The notes under the pieces were generated by a model that made no database searches, was not told the origin of the DNA, and worked only from the letters and a program-made list of their open reading frames with translations. A stretch of DNA of 64,000 nucleotides. It comes from Candidatus Gastranaerophilales bacterium (lineage in GTDB: Bacteria > Cyanobacteriota > Vampirovibrionia > Gastranaerophilales > Gastranaerophilaceae). The position numbers and the translations under genes are program-made. Positions 34,086 through 42,736 of this stretch are shown here, one piece after another. Each line of letters starts with the position of its first letter. Position 1 is the first letter of the stretch. Location: contig CAAGGG010000050.1 of NCBI GenBank assembly GCA_900769355.1, positions 1-64,000 of the forward strand, in the 5' to 3' direction.

Positions 34086-34113
34086 AAAAGAGGTGCTTAT
34101 CACCTCTTTTTTT
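34086..34113 (+). terminator. hpf terminator
   Basis: AAAAGAGGTG-CTTAT-CACCTCTTTT hairpin with a T run, 10 nt after the hpf stop. Confidence 0.9.
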
Positions 34114-34166
34114 ATGACATTTTTTAATGTTCTTGTGAATAAACATTTTTGTTCTATAATTTTTTT

Positions 34167-34952
34167 ATGATTAATGGTAAAAAAATAGTAATAATAATGC
34201 CCGCGTATAATGCGGAAAAAACTCTCAAACAGACCTATGATGAGATTTATAAGGATTTTGTTGACGAAGTTATTTTGGTTGATGACAATTCTCAAGACAA
34301 TACAAAAATTGTATCAAAAGAATTAAACATTACAACGATTGTGCATAAGAAAAATAAAGGCTATGGTGGGAACCAAAAATCTTGCTACAAAGCGGCACTA
34401 AAAGCTGGTGCAGATATTGTTATAATGCTTCACCCTGACTATCAGTACACACCAAAATTAATTCCTGCGATTGCTTGTATGATGGCTTTTGGACAATATG
34501 ACGCGGTCATGGCATCAAGAATGCTTGGAAACTCTGCTCTCAAGGGCGGTATGCCGTTTTACAAATTTATCTCAAACAAATTTTTAACAACTTTTGAAAA
34601 TATTTTTACCGGAGAAAAACTGTCTGAATACCACACAGGTTTTAGAGGGTTTACAAGAGAAGTTTTGGAAAAATTACCACTCGCAGAATGCAATGATGAC
34701 TTTATTTTTGATAACGAGATGATTGCATTGCTTTTCTATAACAATTTTAAAATAGGTGAAGTTTCTTGCCCGACAAAGTATTTCAAAGAAGCATCATCAA
34801 TAAACTTTATGCGCTCTTGCAAATATGGGTTTGGCGTGCTTGCGGTTAGCTTAAAATATAGGCTTGCAAAAATGGGAATTCAGACGAAAATATTCAAACC
34901 TGACGCTAAAAAGCTAGATCTTTCAACTGAAATTGAATATTATTTTAAGTAG
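34167..34952 (+). CDS. family 2 glycosyltransferase (DPM-like)
   Basis: 261-aa GT-A enzyme: IVIIMPAYNAEKTLKQT, VILVDDNSQDNT, GYGGNQKSCYKAAL, and HPDYQYTPK in the metal-binding position, resembling polyprenyl-phosphate mannosyl/glucosyltransferases. No membrane anchor is present. The ATG at 34167 follows TATAAT by exactly 6 T; an upstream TTG start would include the promoter itself and is rejected. Confidence 0.88.
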   Translation: MINGKKIVIIMPAYNAEKTLKQTYDEIYKDFVDEVILVDDNSQDNTKIVSKELNITTIVHKKNKGYGGNQKSCYKAALKAGADIVIMLHPDYQYTPKLIPAIACMMAFGQYDAVMASRMLGNSALKGGMPFYKFISNKFLTTFENIFTGEKLSEYHTGFRGFTREVLEKLPLAECNDDFIFDNEMIALLFYNNFKIGEVSCPTKYFKEASSINFMRSCKYGFGVLAVSLKYRLAKMGIQTKIFKPDAKKLDLSTEIEYYFK

Positions 34953-35363
34953 ATTAAAAGACGATAAGACGTTAAGTTCGTTACAGCAAATAAAATATTA
35001 TCGTCATTCTGAAAAAACAGAAAATCAAGCGTATAGCATAGATTTCCATCTTATTCAAAATCTATTACAATATAAAATAGACTCCGGATCGCAGTCCGGA
35101 GGGACAGTTTCGTTATAAATGTTTTTCATGAATAGTCACAATCTTCGTCATTCTGAAAGCTTAGAATATTAGTATGAGCATTTAGCGAATACATAATATT
35201 CTTGCTATTCAGAATCTAGTTTATTTTTTACGACCTTAGTGCCCTAGTAATCTAGTAACTTAATTTTCGCTTAGCTGCCTCGCTTCTTAGCTGCCTAGCT
35301 GCTTTTGATCCAGACTTCGCCTCTTAGAATATAAATTCCACTTATTCATGCTACAATTTATCC
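34953..35363. repeat. 411-bp gap made of repeat mosaic
   Basis: No gene. In order: 8-nt-periodic AGACGATAAGACGTTAAG, G hairpin (35001-35065), H palindrome CTCCGGATCGCAGTCCGGAG (35082-35101), GACAGTTTCG linker, a second G-type hairpin (35147-35219), 9-nt-periodic CCTAGTAATCTAGTAACTT, and inverted family A (35274-35312). The promoter of the next gene is TGCTACAAT at 35349-35357. Confidence 0.75.
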
Positions 35364-37121
35364 ATGAATAAAAAAAGTAAATTTGGCACACTTGCCCAAC
35401 ATCAGAGAAACCAACAAGACATAATTGTTCTAATATATTCAATACTTATTGCAGGGATTGCAAGTATTGCAAAGGGTATGGACAGAAGTTTCGACGTTCG
35501 CAATTATCATATTTATAACCCGTTTGCACTCCTCAATAACCGCTATCACACAGACATCATGCCGGCCGATATCCAGACATATTTAAACCCGTTTTTGGAT
35601 ATCCCATACTATTTGATGGTGAAATATTTCAATAATTTCCCTTATATCGTAACTTTTTTGCAAGGGCTTTCGTATGCATTTTTGATTTTTATTGTGTATA
35701 AGTTGTCGCAAGCGATTTTTGAAGAGAAAAAACTTTACGTTTGGCTTTCTGTCTTAATCGGCAGTACAGGTGCTTTGACCTTGTACAATATCGGGACAAA
35801 CACGCACGACTTGTTTGTTGGCGACGTGGTTTTGGTCGGGGTCTATTTACTTATAAAATCAATCAAAAAATATAGTTTAAAAAACATCGTGATATCGGGA
35901 CTTTTGCTTGGTGGAATTTGTGGTTTGAAGCTAACAGCAGGAATTTTTGTGCTCGCGATTTTTCTTTCTGTTTTGTGTTTTAAATCCTATTTTAAAAACA
36001 TTTTTAAAACCGCAATTTCTTTTGGACTGAGCCTTTTGGGAGGTTTTTTGATTACGAACGGTTTTTGGGCATATAAATTATTTTCACTTTTCCATAACCC
36101 GTTTTTCCCATATTTTAACGGAATTTTCCATTCGGATTTTGTAAATGTAGAAAATCTTTTGAAAGAAGATTTTATAAATCTTTATCCGCAAAACGTTTGG
36201 CAATATATATTTTTCCCGTATTATTTTTACCAACACGTTCCGACACGCGGTTTTGAACTAAATTATCAAGATTTTCGATTTGCCGGAATTTATACAGTCT
36301 TTTTCTTAAATTTGTTGAGCTTTAAGTGGTTCGATAAAAAATATTTTGAGCAAAACTATGGAATAAATTATGATATTATCAATTTTTTAATCTGTATTTG
36401 TGCGTTTTCTTATGTTTTTTGGGTAAACACATTTGCAACAGTCCGCTATTTGACACCGATTTCAGCAATTTCAGGGATAATAATTCTTGCAGGCGTGACA
36501 AGAATATTTACTGTTCTTGAACAAAAATACAATCTGAATAATCAGAAAATCAATTTTGGGAAATACATTGCCACTTGTCAAGATTTGAAAAGGTTTGTTG
36601 AAAAAGCTCCACAGAGATTTATTCTCAGTTTTAATTACAAAAAACATATTTTACCGCTACTTTTGTGTTTAGTTTCAGTGTATTTGCTTGTCAAAACGAT
36701 TGAACCGCAGATGTTGAAACGAATTCCGATAAGGGAGCAACTTGTGTCGGTTGATAATATGCATATTCCTGATAATGCGACTGTGATTGCGGTTTCAGGT
36801 AGCGGTATAATTATTCCGTTCCAAAACCCAAATTGCAAATATATTTATCTTAACGCTCCCAGATTTACCGAGAGAAAAGTTAATATTCTATCTGATAGCG
36901 TGCAAAATGATATTAAAAAACTTATACATTCATCGGGTGATAATGTTTATTTCATGATGGATTTGGCTATTTATAATAAGACTTTACGTCTTACAAAAGA
37001 AGCTCTTGATATGTACACTGATATTGATTTCGATAAGTCACAATGTAAACTTATTACAACAAATATTTCCAACAAAAAAACAGCGTCATATTATGTGTTA
37101 TGCAAGGCTGAAATCAAGTAA
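35364..37121 (+). CDS. polytopic membrane glycosyltransferase-like protein
   Basis: 585-aa protein with about ten hydrophobic segments between residues 20 and 450 and a C-terminal periplasmic-like domain. The N-terminal loop DRSFDVRNYHIYNPFAL lies between the first helices, where GT-C enzymes keep their catalytic Asp. The family is not certain. It sits among glycosyltransferases. TACAAT lies 6 nt before the ATG (leaderless). Its last 31 bp overlap the convergent gene. Confidence 0.65.
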   Translation: MNKKSKFGTLAQHQRNQQDIIVLIYSILIAGIASIAKGMDRSFDVRNYHIYNPFALLNNRYHTDIMPADIQTYLNPFLDIPYYLMVKYFNNFPYIVTFLQGLSYAFLIFIVYKLSQAIFEEKKLYVWLSVLIGSTGALTLYNIGTNTHDLFVGDVVLVGVYLLIKSIKKYSLKNIVISGLLLGGICGLKLTAGIFVLAIFLSVLCFKSYFKNIFKTAISFGLSLLGGFLITNGFWAYKLFSLFHNPFFPYFNGIFHSDFVNVENLLKEDFINLYPQNVWQYIFFPYYFYQHVPTRGFELNYQDFRFAGIYTVFFLNLLSFKWFDKKYFEQNYGINYDIINFLICICAFSYVFWVNTFATVRYLTPISAISGIIILAGVTRIFTVLEQKYNLNNQKINFGKYIATCQDLKRFVEKAPQRFILSFNYKKHILPLLLCLVSVYLLVKTIEPQMLKRIPIREQLVSVDNMHIPDNATVIAVSGSGIIIPFQNPNCKYIYLNAPRFTERKVNILSDSVQNDIKKLIHSSGDNVYFMMDLAIYNKTLRLTKEALDMYTDIDFDKSQCKLITTNISNKKTASYYVLCKAEIK

Positions 37122-37780
37122 AACAGATGTCTTAGCCCATCTCGAATAGGGTTAAGTTTTGATTTTCTGTTGTGAACAGGATACAAATGGATTGGAATTT
37201 CTTTAATTGAAAAATTGTGTTTTGCAAACTGAACAAAGAGTTCTGAGGCAAATTCCATGCCTGTCGTTTTAAATTCGATTTTATCAAGACAATCTCTTTT
37301 GAACATTCGCATACCGCATTGGGAATCTGAAATTTTGGTTTTGTAGAGCAAATTTAGGATAAATGTCAAAACAGGCGTCCCGAGATATCTGTGCAAAAAT
37401 GGCATTGCACCTTTATGAATTGTACCTCTTAGCCTTGTGCCTGTAATCATATCGACGTTTTTTGTTGTAATTTCAAGGTAAAATTCAGGAATTTCAGAAA
37501 AATCGTAACTGTCGTCCCCATCACCCATAATAATAAATTTCCCGTTTACGTTTTCAAACCCACACCGAAGTGCGTTCCCATAACCTTTGACTTCACAAAA
37601 AACTACTTTTGCACCTGAGTTTTTGGCGATTTCAGAAGATTTATCTGTTGAATTGTTATCTACAACTATAACTTCGCCTTCAACTCCAAGTTTTTCAAAG
37701 GCGGAAAACGACTTTTGGATACATTTTTCGATATTTTTTTCTTCGTTGTAACAAGGAATTACAACACTAATTTCTGTCAT
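37091..37780 (-). CDS. family 2 glycosyltransferase
   Basis: 229-aa GT-A enzyme: ISVVIPCYNEEKNI, EVIVVDNNSTDKS, KGYGNALRCGFE, and GDGDDSYDF as the metal-binding motif. It resembles dolichol-phosphate-mannose synthase-like transferases using polyprenyl phosphate. It ends the three-gene row TPR-lipoprotein-GT2 and overlaps the opposite-strand gene tail by 31 bp. Confidence 0.9.
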   Translation of the reverse strand: MTEISVVIPCYNEEKNIEKCIQKSFSAFEKLGVEGEVIVVDNNSTDKSSEIAKNSGAKVVFCEVKGYGNALRCGFENVNGKFIIMGDGDDSYDFSEIPEFYLEITTKNVDMITGTRLRGTIHKGAMPFLHRYLGTPVLTFILNLLYKTKISDSQCGMRMFKRDCLDKIEFKTTGMEFASELFVQFAKHNFSIKEIPIHLYPVHNRKSKLNPIRDGLRHLFYLISALHNT

Positions 37781-37792
37781 TTTGAAATTTCC

Positions 37793-38203
37793 TTATTTTT
37801 TTACGTAAAAATCTGCTTGTGCCAAAACTTTATGCGGATTATCTTTTGAATACACTTTCATTATGTAAAAACCTTTTTCGTTTAGCACAAAATAATCTGT
37901 GTAATAATTGACTTCTTCATCTTTTAGGCGAATATTGAATGTCTGATGGAGTTTATAGGCAAATTGCCCGTAATCATTGTCCTTCTTGATTATTTGGATA
38001 TACAAATACCTTGATTCAACCTTTTTCGGCATCAAAACTATGTAATAAATTCGTCTGCCAACTGCGAAAGTTTTTGAGTAATCGTAAATATTTTTTTCGC
38101 TAATCGGATATTTATTGAAAAGGATTGAAGCCTTGTCGCTCGTACATGCACAAGTCAAAAACATTGTAAGTAAAACTGAAAACAATAAAACTAATTTTTT
38201 CAT
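37793..38203 (-). CDS. putative lipoprotein
   Basis: 136 aa with a lipoprotein-like signal (MKKLVLLFSVLLTMFLTCAC), cysteines at 18 and 20; the lipobox is not canonical. The rest has beta-strand character (RRIYYIVLMP, GFYIMKVYS). Its ATG overlaps the stop of the TPR gene (ATGA), so it is translationally coupled to it. Function unknown. Confidence 0.7.
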   Translation of the reverse strand: MKKLVLLFSVLLTMFLTCACTSDKASILFNKYPISEKNIYDYSKTFAVGRRIYYIVLMPKKVESRYLYIQIIKKDNDYGQFAYKLHQTFNIRLKDEEVNYYTDYFVLNEKGFYIMKVYSKDNPHKVLAQADFYVKK

Positions 38204-40245
38204 TTTTCTAAGTTACTTATTTTTGCCTGAACTGCTTTTGCCGTTGCCTCGTCTTTGTTATGAGTCAAAAAGATTTTGTAGTTATTCAAAGCTTCTTTTT
38301 TGTTTCCGTCTTGCTCATAAGCAAGTCCGAGTGCATAGTATGCGTATCCGTAATTTGGATTAAGCGAAATTACTCGATGGAAACTTTCTTTGGCCTTGTT
38401 ATTGTTTTTTTCGTTTGCATAAACAAGCCCGAGATTAAACCAACCGTCTGCGTAATTCGGATTTACGATAATTGATTTTTTGTAAAAACTGATTGCGTTT
38501 TTATTGTCGTTTTTAAGTTTGTACACATTGCCGATTTTCAATAAAGTAATTTCATCTGACGGGTTTAATTTTAGCGCATCTTGATAACTTCTGATTGCAA
38601 CATCATAATTTTTACTTTTGTAATTTTCATCACCTTTCATAATCAATGTTTTATTTTGAAGTTGATTTGCATTGTCGCCGGCTTTTGCCTCGTCCATTGA
38701 AAGGCTTATTTCTTTTATACCACCGCCTGTTGATGAATTTTCTGCACCTGTTCTAAGTTCAGGAGTTTTATTTGTAGCTGAAATAAATTCTGCAAACTCT
38801 GTGCTGTACTGAGTTTTTTCAGGGGACATTGCGATTGCTTTTTCGTAATATTCACTCGCTTTCTCATTTATTCCGCATGCTCTGTACGATTTTGCAAGTC
38901 CATAATATGCATAGCTGTCCTTTGTGTTGTATTCGATAGCTTTTTCAAAGTTTTGAGTTGATAATGTGTAATTTTGTTGTTTCAAATTTTCGTCACCCAA
39001 AGATACGTAAGCTGATGCTATATTTGTTCTGATAGAAGCGTTGTCTTTTTCTTCCAAAAGTTTTGAATAAATATCGATTGCACCCGAATAATCTTTCATA
39101 GCGTGCAAAACAAGTGCTTTATTGAAGCGCAAGTTGTAATCGTCTTTTTTCACAAGAAGAACTTCGTTATAATATTTCAAAGCGTTTTGGTAATCGTGCT
39201 TCATATGATAACATTCAGCCAAATCTTCTTCCAACACAATATCTTTTTTGTCTTTTTGAAGTTCAAGAGCCTTTTCATAATTTGCAATCGTATTATCCAA
39301 CTGGTTCAAGCGTTTGTAAACCACACCGATATTTTGGTAAGCTCTTGCATCTTGCGGATAATGTTCAATGTAGATTTTGTAATTTTCAATTGCAGCCTCG
39401 TCTTGTCCCATATCAGCAAGAAGGTTTCCATAATCAAATCTGATTGAATGCAAAGACGGTTGTTGTCTGAAAACAACGTCGTACTGAGCAAGTGCTAAAT
39501 CATTTTTGTTCAACTCTTGGTATGAAAGTGCAAGATTTATGTGAGCTGATGTGTTATCAGGATCACTTTCAACAGCCTTTTCTAAAAATTCACAAGCTTT
39601 TTCGTAATCTTTTGTCTGGAACAGTGCTAAACCGTAGTTTGAAAAGTTCTTAAACCCTGTCGGATTTTTTGTATAAAGCGTGTTGTATTGCTCAACAGCC
39701 TTGTCAAAATCCCCGTCACTAACATAAGATGCAGCTAAATTTTCTCTTGCATCTTGGTGTTGAGAATAAGTTGATAAGAATTTGTTATAATTTTCGATTG
39801 CAGATTTATAATCTCTCAATTGATACTGAACATTTGCAATATTCAAATAGTTGTATAAATATTCAGGACACATTTCAGCAACTTTGTTGTACGCTTGCAA
39901 AGCTTCAAGGTATTTCCCTTGAGTTTCGTAAATATTACCGACGCTCAAATAAACATAGCCATCATTCGGTCTGAGCTCAATAACCTTAGAATAAGTTTCC
40001 AAAGCCTTGTCATACTCGCCCATTTCGCTATATACACCTGCGAGTTTTGTGTAAATCATTGCATCATTGCCGGAAATATTCAATGCCTGTTGCAATTTTT
40101 CAACCGCAGTCGTGTAATCCTCTTTATACTCAGCAGAACATGCCTGTTGATAAAGAGAATTTGCCTCAGGAAGCATAGCTTGAACCTGACTTCCGCTCAA
40201 AACTAAAGATAATAATGCCGAAAATAATAACTTCTTATTTATAAT
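38200..40245 (-). CDS. secreted TPR-repeat protein with apparent ATT start
   Basis: About 681 aa. At least 13 tetratricopeptide repeats with typical W/Y-L-G-Y-A-Y pattern (AYQNIGVVYKRLNQLDNTI, WFNLGLVYANEKN, YAYYALGLAYEQDGNKKEA) span residues ~30-660, with a low-complexity gap near 485-515. The frame has no ATG, GTG or TTG that includes the evident signal peptide INKKLLFSALLSLVLSGSQ; an ATT at 40243-40245 sits 6 nt after AGGAG. A TTG at 40200 would cut the signal peptide. Probably a periplasmic or outer-envelope scaffold. Confidence 0.85.
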   Translation of the reverse strand: MINKKLLFSALLSLVLSGSQVQAMLPEANSLYQQACSAEYKEDYTTAVEKLQQALNISGNDAMIYTKLAGVYSEMGEYDKALETYSKVIELRPNDGYVYLSVGNIYETQGKYLEALQAYNKVAEMCPEYLYNYLNIANVQYQLRDYKSAIENYNKFLSTYSQHQDARENLAASYVSDGDFDKAVEQYNTLYTKNPTGFKNFSNYGLALFQTKDYEKACEFLEKAVESDPDNTSAHINLALSYQELNKNDLALAQYDVVFRQQPSLHSIRFDYGNLLADMGQDEAAIENYKIYIEHYPQDARAYQNIGVVYKRLNQLDNTIANYEKALELQKDKKDIVLEEDLAECYHMKHDYQNALKYYNEVLLVKKDDYNLRFNKALVLHAMKDYSGAIDIYSKLLEEKDNASIRTNIASAYVSLGDENLKQQNYTLSTQNFEKAIEYNTKDSYAYYGLAKSYRACGINEKASEYYEKAIAMSPEKTQYSTEFAEFISATNKTPELRTGAENSSTGGGIKEISLSMDEAKAGDNANQLQNKTLIMKGDENYKSKNYDVAIRSYQDALKLNPSDEITLLKIGNVYKLKNDNKNAISFYKKSIIVNPNYADGWFNLGLVYANEKNNNKAKESFHRVISLNPNYGYAYYALGLAYEQDGNKKEALNNYKIFLTHNKDEATAKAVQAKISNLEK

Positions 40246-40273
40246 GCCACTCTCCTAATCTTTTTTTACTAAC

Positions 40274-40301
40274 ATTATACCAAAAATCCGATTTGTGTAA
40301 A
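40274..40301 (-). promoter_or_regulatory. promoter of the TPR operon
   Basis: On the minus strand TTTACA (40296-40301) and extended TGGTATAAT (-10 at 40274-40279) are spaced by 16 nt, placing the start about 20 nt before the ribosome site. Confidence 0.75.
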
Positions 40302-40374
40302 GTATAGATTTTTAATAGGAGAAATTGGCAAAGCTTGCATCTTTGCATCTGTTTTCTGCTCAGGCAAATTAACT

Positions 40375-40914
40375 CTAAAACTTCATCTGTTTTACAGTCT
40401 TATCAACCATTTCCATATATTTTTTATTGTTCTCTTCTGCGAATTCTATTGCGGCTTTACGTGCTTTTTCCTGACCACCGAGTTCTGTGGCATAAAACCT
40501 TTTTACAAACCCGAATTTATTCATACCTTTATCTTTCATAGGTACAAAAACTATTGCGCTGTAATCATAGTATTTTTTGTCAGGCGGAAAGTTTATGAAA
40601 GATGTCATTGCAGCGTCCGGATACAAAAGCACTGCAGCACCTTTGGTTTCTTCTTGAATTTTATGAGCGAATTCTGCGGCTGCTTCAGTTGAGTTTGTAA
40701 GGTTTGGCAGTTGTTCTAAAATCATTTTAGTATGCCAATCTTCAATTGTTTCATTTTTCCGGTAATATACAAAACTTTTTGTTTTGCTGTCCGGATTTGA
40801 AATATAATACGTTTCTTTGTCAAATTTAATTTTATTTTCCATTGCAACTCCTATTGATTGGGTGAAAATTAAGACACTAAGTGCGAAGAGTAAGTTTTTG
40901 AGATATTTTTTCAT
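40375..40914 (-). CDS. exported protein of unknown function
   Basis: 179 aa with a Sec signal peptide (KKYLKNLLFALSVLIFTQSIGVA). The mature domain carries FDKETYYISNPDSKTKSFVYYRK and helices KIQEETKGAAVLLYPDA and EKARKAAIEFAEENNKKY. AAAGGGG precedes the ATG. Periplasmic; no domain recognised. Confidence 0.65.
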   Translation of the reverse strand: MKKYLKNLLFALSVLIFTQSIGVAMENKIKFDKETYYISNPDSKTKSFVYYRKNETIEDWHTKMILEQLPNLTNSTEAAAEFAHKIQEETKGAAVLLYPDAAMTSFINFPPDKKYYDYSAIVFVPMKDKGMNKFGFVKRFYATELGGQEKARKAAIEFAEENNKKYMEMVDKTVKQMKF

Positions 40915-41045
40915 ATAAATCCCCTTTCAGATACTAATTTTCATTTGTTTTTACGTAAAAATCCATTAGTCTACTTGATAATTTCTGAAATTTATAGTAA
41001 CATTGTGAAAAGTATAGTATTATTTTGATGTTAAGGAGAGTGGGT

Positions 41046-41591
41046 ATGCCGTTTGAATTTGAAAGACAAAAAATAAGAGATGTAATTCTTGTTAAACCAA
41101 AAGTTTTTGGGGACAATAGAGGATATTTTATGGAAGCTTATAAAAAGTCTGATTTTTTTGCAAACGGTATTGATGTAGAATTTAATCAAGACAACCAATC
41201 AAAATCTACTGCACACGTTTTAAGAGGTTTACATTATCAAGAAGCACCTTACGGACAAGCAAAACTTGTAAGATGTAACAAAGGTAGAATTTATGATGTT
41301 GCGGTTGATATCAGAAAAAATTCTGAAACATTCGGTCAATATGTAAAAGTAGAACTTTCTGAAGAAAACAAGCACATGTTGTTTATTCCGGAAGGTTTTG
41401 CACACGGTTTTGTTGTTCTGTCTGATGAAGCTGAATTAATTTACAAAGCAAGTGGAGAATATGCTCCGCAAGCTGATAGCGGAATTATGTGGAATGACAA
41501 GGATATCAATATTGATTGGGAAATAGATTTTGAACCGATTTTGTCTGAAAAAGACAAGGGGCAAAAGTCGTTGGCGGAAGTAAAGGAATAA
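41046..41591 (+). CDS. rfbC: dTDP-4-dehydrorhamnose 3,5-epimerase
   Basis: 181-aa cupin-fold epimerase of dTDP-L-rhamnose synthesis. VLRGLHYQEAPYGQAKLVRC carries the catalytic His, DVAVDIRKNSETFGQY and FIPEGFAHGFVVLSD are conserved. The start at 41046 has AAGGAGAG upstream; the track-length frame begins 7 codons earlier without a ribosome site. First of rfbCBD. Confidence 0.95.
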   Translation: MPFEFERQKIRDVILVKPKVFGDNRGYFMEAYKKSDFFANGIDVEFNQDNQSKSTAHVLRGLHYQEAPYGQAKLVRCNKGRIYDVAVDIRKNSETFGQYVKVELSEENKHMLFIPEGFAHGFVVLSDEAELIYKASGEYAPQADSGIMWNDKDINIDWEIDFEPILSEKDKGQKSLAEVKE

Positions 41592-41592
41592 A

Positions 41593-41703
41593 TGGTGAGT
41601 AGTGAGTGGTGAACCGTGAATGGTTCTTATAGGTGCTATCGCACAAAATATTTTGAGCAAATACTGAAAAGCACTACTCACTACTTACCATTCACTACTC
41701 ACT
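41593..41703. repeat. palindromic repeat element, family C copy 2
   Basis: Arms TGGTGAGTAGTGAGTGGTGA (41593 onward) and its complement ending at 41703, with a loop containing TAGGTGCTATCGCACAAAAT. It separates rfbC from rfbB inside the rhamnose row and begins two bases after the rfbC stop. Confidence 0.85.
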
Positions 41704-41722
41704 AATATATAAAGGAGAACAC

Positions 41723-42706
41723 ATGACAACAATACTCGTAACTGGTGGTGCAGGATTTATCGGAAGCTGTTTTGTCAGACACATGCTTCAAAAACACCCT
41801 GATTATAAGATTATTAATATAGATGCTTTGACATATTGCGGAAATTTGGAAAACCTTGATGATGTCAAAGATAACCCAAATTATACATTTGTTCACGGCA
41901 ATATTTGTGACAGAAAACTAATTCCGCAATTGGTTGAAAATGTTGATGCTATCGTTAACTTTGCCGCTGAATCTCACGTTGATAATTCAATTAAACACCC
42001 TGAAATCTTTGTAGAAACAAATGTTCAAGGTACATTGAATTTGTTGCAGGCTGCAAAAGAATTTAAGATTGAAAAATATTTACAGGTTTCAACAGACGAG
42101 GTTTATGGAACATTAGGCAAAACAGGATACTTTATGGAAACAACTCCGCTTGCGCCGAATAGCCCATATTCTGCAAGTAAAGCAAGTGCTGATATGTTGG
42201 TTAGAGCTTATCACGAAACTTATGGTTTGCCGACATTAAACACAAGATGTTCAAACAACTACGGACCTTACCAATATCCGGAAAAACTTATTCCGTTCTT
42301 TATTTCTCAATTGTTGAAGAGTGAAAAAGTTCCTGTATATGGCGACGGTTTGAATGTTCGTGACTGGTTATATGTTTACGACCACTGTTCTGCAATTGAT
42401 ACAGTACTTCACAAGGGTAAAATCGGTGAAGTTTACAATATCGGCGGACACAACGAAAAAACAAATATGGAAATTACACGTCTAATACTTGATGCAATGG
42501 GAAAAGACGAAAGTTCAATCAAATATGTTGAAGACAGACTTGGACACGACAGACGTTATGCAATCTGTAACGACAAAATCCAATCAGAACTAGGTTGGGA
42601 ACCATCTTTAACTTTTGAAGAAGGTATTAAACTTACAATTGATTGGTACTTGAACAACCAGTCTTGGATTAAGGCAATTGAAGATAAAAAGGCACTAAGG
42701 CGTTAA
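41723..42706 (+). CDS. rfbB: dTDP-glucose 4,6-dehydratase
   Basis: 327-aa short-chain dehydrogenase-fold enzyme making dTDP-4-keto-6-deoxyglucose. The Rossmann TGGAGFIGS, the STDEVYG active-site segment, and the YSASKASAD (YxxxK) catalytic motif are present. AAAGGAG lies 7 nt before the ATG. Confidence 0.96.
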   Translation: MTTILVTGGAGFIGSCFVRHMLQKHPDYKIINIDALTYCGNLENLDDVKDNPNYTFVHGNICDRKLIPQLVENVDAIVNFAAESHVDNSIKHPEIFVETNVQGTLNLLQAAKEFKIEKYLQVSTDEVYGTLGKTGYFMETTPLAPNSPYSASKASADMLVRAYHETYGLPTLNTRCSNNYGPYQYPEKLIPFFISQLLKSEKVPVYGDGLNVRDWLYVYDHCSAIDTVLHKGKIGEVYNIGGHNEKTNMEITRLILDAMGKDESSIKYVEDRLGHDRRYAICNDKIQSELGWEPSLTFEEGIKLTIDWYLNNQSWIKAIEDKKALRR

Positions 42707-42736
42707 GCTCGCTTCGCTCGTGGAAGGAAAATACAA

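Noticed and set aside
35364..37121. O-antigen ligase or polymerase call for the membrane protein
   Set aside because: No Wzy/WaaL signature could be identified; left as a GT-C-like membrane protein.
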